Assembly (NCBI GenBank): GCA_964361185.1
Contig: CAYHZS010000024.1
Location: 1 to 12,893 of the forward strand
Direction of reading: 5' to 3'
DNA from: JBAZYZ01 sp964361185
GTDB taxonomy: Bacteria > Patescibacteriota > Minisyncoccia > Phycocordibacterales > VMEP01
Length of the DNA stretch: 12,893 nt
Position 1 is the stretch's first letter. Each line of letters starts with the position of its first letter. Shown one piece after another: positions 10,782-12,893 of this stretch. The notes beneath the pieces are model-generated. The model made no database searches. It saw nothing but the letters and a program-made list of their open reading frames with translations, and was not told the DNA's origin. The translations under genes were made by a program, and so were the position numbers.

Positions 10782-10849
10782 CCGCCCAAATTGTTTCCCC
10801 GTTTAAGTTGGTTTACAAACTTAAGTGAGAGAGGCAAAAACTTAGGCGG
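10782..10849. repeat. Interrupted long hairpin with nested hairpin
   Basis: CCGCCCAAATTGTT (10782-10795) pairs with AAAAACTTAGGCGG (10836-10849) with three single mismatches, and encloses TTAAGTT/AACTTAA (10803-10809, 10818-10824). Its ends resemble the hairpin at 12484-12515 (CCGCC-AAA / TTAGGCGG). Confidence 0.45.
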
Positions 10850-10855
10850 GTAAAG

Positions 10856-10881
10856 AAAAACCCCGACGTGACGTCGGGGTT
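10856..10881 (-). terminator. Intrinsic terminator of the SPFH operon (minus strand)
   Basis: A 10-bp stem AACCCCGACG/CGTCGGGGTT (10859-10868 with 10872-10881) with loop TGA, followed on the minus strand by a five-T run (10860-10856). Confidence 0.85.
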
Positions 10882-10889
10882 GCAGTTAT

Positions 10890-10910
10890 GGCCAGGCATT
10901 CTGCCTGGCC
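10890..10910. repeat. Perfect hairpin beside the terminator
   Basis: GGCCAGGCA/TGCCTGGCC, 9 bp with a TTC loop, between the stop codon of the minus gene and its terminator. No U-run on either side. Confidence 0.7.
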
Positions 10911-10927
10911 GAAAGAGCTAGGGGGAG

Positions 10928-11371
10928 CTAAACAGGAAGGGCATTGATGCAGCCCATCCTTACGATACCGCTCACAGCTCGGTACCATATCTTGGCGCCC
11001 GCTCTGATGGTGCCAACAGTATTGCTTATTCCTGGACCATCCGGCAATTCCTTTCCTCCAGGCAGTTTGACAACAGCCCTTCCGTCAGGAAAGCACCCCC
11101 ACCGCTCGCCGTCTGTGATTTCGAGCTCAGTCCAGTTGGTGCCGAGTACTACAGTTTTCATTGTGGAATCGTTCATGGCCCGTACCGCCGGTGCTCGTGT
11201 TACCCTTGCCGGCCCGGCGCCACTGCGTTGCCCAGCCCCTTCGTCCTTGCCGGGCCAAACGGACTTGACCCATATGGCCGCGAAGATTAGAGCTATGGCC
11301 AAGAAGGCCCACAGCCACAACCTTTCAACGGCGGACTTTTTTTGCACAGCCGGTGTTTGTGTCGTAGCCAT
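10928..11371 (-). CDS. Small membrane-anchored exported protein, coupled to the SPFH gene
   Basis: A 147-aa protein: one helix at about 18-36 (LWLWAFLAIALIFAAIWV) after a polar N-terminus, a flexible Gly/Ala/Arg-rich linker (about 40-68), and a compact C-terminal domain (about 70-147) with two Cys (C93, C141) that could bridge if exported. The domain reads as beta-rich (NWTELEITDGERWGCF, AVVKLPGGKEL, AGAKIWYRAVSG). I do not recognise it. The stop of the SPFH gene and this start overlap as TAATG, and AAAGGAGG lies six nt upstream within the SPFH gene, so the two are translationally coupled and probably act together at the membrane. Confidence 0.8.
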   Translation of the reverse strand: MATTQTPAVQKKSAVERLWLWAFLAIALIFAAIWVKSVWPGKDEGAGQRSGAGPARVTRAPAVRAMNDSTMKTVVLGTNWTELEITDGERWGCFPDGRAVVKLPGGKELPDGPGISNTVGTIRAGAKIWYRAVSGIVRMGCINALPV

Positions 11372-12294
11372 TAGCGACCTCCTTTCCCGAAGATTTCCTT
11401 GAGGACAGCGACTGCGGCGTTGGCGCCCTCACCTTCGATCTCGGTGATATTCTTGGTTGCTTTCCCTTTATTGACGAGTGCGGCGTTCAGAGCGTTTTTC
11501 CCGCCGACATGTTGTCCCTTGATTTCCGCGAGCGATTCCGCAGCCAGTTTCGTTTGCTTCGCGGCGAACAGTTCTGAACGTGACTTCTGCGCCTCCTCGC
11601 TGTAATCAAGGTCTTCCATCCTGAACTCCAGAATTTCTATTCCGTAGATTCTTTCCAGGAGGTGCCTCTCGTCGTTGTCGACAAAGATGGCTTGGAAATG
11701 TTCCCTGGCTTTCTTTGCGACATCCGTTCTGATGGTTTCTGAGTCTTGCCCCGCCGTCTGTTCGGAAAGATAAGACCCAACGTCGGCGTTTAAGCCGTTT
11801 TGGATGATTTCTTCCCGTTTGTCTTCTTTCATCGTTAGAAACGCCGGATCGATGTTGTCGTCGTCGAAGTGTGGCCGGTACTGAATCAACCACTTGCCTT
11901 CCATAACGGCGCCATCTTTTGCCGGTGTTGTTTTGGTTCCTTTGGCCTGGTAGGGCCTTCTTTCAACACGGCCGTGATTCCCTTCCTCCGATTCCTGTTC
12001 CCAGGGGTATTTCAGTTTCGCTCCGGACTTGTAGGCGGTCATTGTGCCTGTGAAGGCATTGACCATAACCTTGGACTCCAGTTCCAGAACTTGGACCAGG
12101 AACATCTTTGGCCCGAAGATGGCCATGATGACGGCCCAGACCGAAGCTCCAGCGAGGATAGCTTTCAGATCGAATAGGAACCAGAAAAATCCGCACAGAA
12201 AAACGAGGATTAGTCCGGAAATTATCCCGAACCAAAAGAATCTTGACCCGAGGTCATACTGTTCGTATTGTGATACCGCTGGCGCTGTTGCCAT
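11371..12294 (-). CDS. SPFH/band-7 domain membrane protein
   Basis: A 307-aa protein of the stomatin/prohibitin/flotillin/HflK-C class. Two adjacent hydrophobic helices (about 19-41 and 44-66) are followed by the band-7 domain of about 68-225: VLELESKVMVNAFTGTMTAYKSGAKLKYPWE, then AKDGAVMEGKWLIQYRP (the strand about a test residue set typical of the family), the long acidic middle, and IYGIEILEFRMEDLDYSEE. An Ala/Lys-rich coiled-coil tail follows (about 225-307), as in oligomerising family members. Such proteins form membrane rings or microdomains and often control proteases. The sequence does not say which subgroup. It has a good Shine-Dalgarno (GGAGG, six nt before ATG) and a promoter 5' of it, with a coupled partner downstream. 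Confidence 0.8.
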   Translation of the reverse strand: MATAPAVSQYEQYDLGSRFFWFGIISGLILVFLCGFFWFLFDLKAILAGASVWAVIMAIFGPKMFLVQVLELESKVMVNAFTGTMTAYKSGAKLKYPWEQESEEGNHGRVERRPYQAKGTKTTPAKDGAVMEGKWLIQYRPHFDDDNIDPAFLTMKEDKREEIIQNGLNADVGSYLSEQTAGQDSETIRTDVAKKAREHFQAIFVDNDERHLLERIYGIEILEFRMEDLDYSEEAQKSRSELFAAKQTKLAAESLAEIKGQHVGGKNALNAALVNKGKATKNITEIEGEGANAAVAVLKEIFGKGGR

Positions 12295-12332
12295 TGTATT
12301 CCTCCAGTTGTCAAAAGGGGAGAATTCCCCAA

Positions 12333-12361
12333 ACTATAAAACTGGTACAATTTAAGCACAA
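12333..12361 (-). promoter_or_regulatory. Promoter of the SPFH operon
   Basis: Minus strand TTGTGC (12361-12356), 17-nt spacer, TATAGT (12338-12333; five of six). It gives a leader of about 30 nt that carries a small GGGGA-ATTC-TCCCC hairpin just before the Shine-Dalgarno. Confidence 0.5.
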
Positions 12362-12384
12362 AACAATGAAAAAGTCAATCAACA

Positions 12385-12393
12385 TGATATAAT
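12385..12393 (+). promoter_or_regulatory. Extended -10 promoter followed by a palindrome
   Basis: TGA-TATAAT (12385-12393) is a perfect extended -10. The expected start (~12400) falls inside the 25-bp palindrome at 12397-12421. The -35 region is poor. It points towards the tRNA genes. Confidence 0.45.
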
Positions 12394-12396
12394 CAA

Positions 12397-12421
12397 TTTA
12401 TCAAGGTTTAACCTTGATAAA
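12397..12421. promoter_or_regulatory. Perfect 25-bp palindrome, operator-like
   Basis: Two 12-bp arms around a single central T (12409), with half-site TTTATCAAGGTT. It overlaps the predicted start of the plus-strand promoter at 12385-12393, the usual place for a repressor operator. It has no adjacent downstream U-run on either strand, so a terminator is unlikely. Confidence 0.55.
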
Positions 12422-12483
12422 AAAGACTGAATTTCAGGCTGAATATGTTAGGATATAAAGGTTATTAGGGAGTAGTGGCTTGC

Positions 12484-12515
12484 CCGCCAAAGTTTTGCGT
12501 ACAAAATTTAGGCGG
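12484..12515. repeat. Long hairpin CCGCC...GGCGG
   Basis: A 13-bp stem (5 bp, one A-A mismatch, 8 bp including one G-T) with a CGTA loop. It shares its ends with the interrupted hairpin at 10782-10849. Confidence 0.6.
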
Positions 12516-12518
12516 ACA

Positions 12519-12565
12519 GATTGAAACGAGTAAATATAATGTGGTGAAACGAGAGTGTTTCAATC
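12519..12565 (+). promoter_or_regulatory. Likely tRNA-Cys promoter region within an inverted repeat
   Basis: TATAAT at 12535-12540 would start transcription near 12547, about 42 nt before the tRNA. It is flanked by GATTGAAAC (12519-12527) and GTTTCAATC (12557-12565), a perfect 9-bp inverted repeat, and by a direct repeat TGAAACGAG (12522, 12545). The -35 region is weak. Confidence 0.4.
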
Positions 12566-12576
12566 AGTTTAGAGTT

Positions 12577-12600
12577 TAGTGGCGTAGTGGCGTAGTGGCG
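12577..12600 (+). repeat. Three 8-bp tandem repeats entering tRNA-Cys
   Basis: TAGTGGCG occurs three times in a row; the third copy is tRNA bases 5-12. As a result the 5' acceptor strand GGCGTAG is present twice, at 12581-12587 and at its true place 12589-12595. Confidence 0.85.
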
Positions 12601-12663
12601 AAGTGGTAACGCAGCGGTCTGCAAAACCGTTATGCGCGGGTTCAATTCCCGCCTACGCCTCCA
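12589..12663 (+). tRNA. tRNA-Cys (anticodon GCA)
   Basis: A full cloverleaf: acceptor GGCGTAG/CTACGCC (7 bp), D stem GCG/CGC, anticodon stem GCGGT/ACCGT with loop CTGCAAA (GCA at 12621-12623), five-base variable loop, T stem GCGGG/CCCGC with TTCAATT loop. The discriminator is U (12660), the identity base for Cys, and CCA is encoded (12661-12663). Confidence 0.96.
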
Positions 12664-12815
12664 GGCTGGGAGCAAGAGAATTGCTTCTCTTGCGTCGGGA
12701 ATTGAACGCCGCAGCAATATTTTTTCAGCAGAAAAAATCGCGAGGCGGTGCCTAGGCTAAACCGAGTGTCGATGAGGTTTAAGCCGAGGGAAGTTTCCGC
12801 CTACGCCTCCAGGCT
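12649..12815 (+). repeat. 148-bp unit bounded by a repeat of the tRNA-Cys 3' end
   Basis: Nineteen bases starting CCGCCTACGCC (12649-12667: T-stem end, acceptor strand, CCA and four bases beyond) recur exactly at 12797-12815, where the last three bases are the first three of tRNA-Leu. Between them lie three hairpins: 12672-12693 (9 bp, TTGC loop), 12719-12738 (8 bp, AGCA loop) and 12751-12788 (12 bp in three blocks). CGGGAATTGAAC at 12696-12707 is the exact reverse complement of T-arm bases 12640-12651. Confidence 0.75.
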
Positions 12816-12893
12816 CGGGTGACGGAACTGGTATACGTAGTCGACTTAAAATCGGCGGCCGCAAGGCATGTGGGTTCGATTCCCACCCCGGGC
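12813..12893 (+). tRNA. tRNA-Leu (anticodon TAA), 3' end at window edge
   Basis: A class II tRNA: acceptor GCTCGGG/CCCGGGC, anticodon stem GTCGA/TCGGC with loop CTTAAAA (TAA at 12847-12849), long variable arm GCC-GCAA-GGC, T arm GTGGG-TTCGATT-CCCAC. The window stops at base 72, so the discriminator and any encoded CCA are not seen. Confidence 0.95.

Noticed and set aside
12508..12717. 69-aa minus ORF containing RRRRELNPR
   Set aside because: It is the antisense of tRNA-Cys; RRELNPR-type peptides are a well-known artefact of reading the tRNA T arm backwards.

Overview
The window looks like a chromosomal piece of a Patescibacteria (CPR) genome, probably Parcubacteria-like. This is inferred from protein character and layout, not from a marker-gene tree. 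The signs are a compact mix of housekeeping genes (pth, an S1 protein, gyrA), a run of very small signal-peptide/two-helix pilin-like proteins of the kind CPR genomes carry in clusters, a membrane-anchored solute-binding-type protein, several genes whose promoter sits so close to the start codon that the mRNA would be leaderless, and many short palindromic or tandem repeats between genes. UGA is used as a stop (for example at the end of the gene at 9075-9449), so the code is standard and the UGA-recoding CPR groups are excluded.

Layout. 1-402: 3' part of peptidyl-tRNA hydrolase, converging through a bidirectional terminator on an S1-domain protein (minus, 533-1666). 1667-2632 has no convincing protein gene. 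It holds the S1 promoter, a hairpin element that recurs at 7190-7237, a promoter/terminator pair framing a ~150-nt minus transcript, and a ~410-nt minus segment packed with hairpins and preceded by a promoter; both are unidentified RNA candidates. 2633-3570: a metallo-beta-lactamase-fold protein that has lost nearly all its metal ligands, then an 88-aa single-helix membrane protein. 3590-3938: a structured, terminator-ended segment (RNA candidate) that also contains a small basic ORF. 3980-6442: gyrA with its own promoter. 6451-6571: heptamer repeats with an inverted partial copy. 6576-7103: a SAM methyltransferase.

7310-10719 is the accessory heart of the window: a membrane-anchored extracellular solute-binding-like protein followed 7 bp later by the first of five small pilin-like membrane proteins, in two sequence subfamilies. 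The cluster has internal promoters and two related palindromes around its last two genes. On the other strand lies a translationally coupled pair (10928-12294): an SPFH/band-7 membrane protein and a small single-pass protein exposed outside the cytoplasm, with clear Shine-Dalgarno sites, a promoter and an intrinsic terminator.

12299-12893 holds promoter-like and palindromic DNA, tRNA-Cys(GCA), a 148-bp spacer bounded by a repeat of the tRNA-Cys 3' end and filled with hairpins, and tRNA-Leu(UAA), cut by the window end.

No CRISPR array, insertion sequence, integrase or known defence system is visible. The best candidates for something undescribed are the three unidentified RNA-like loci, the repeated hairpin element, the solute-binding-protein/pilin cluster and the tRNA-Cys tail duplication.
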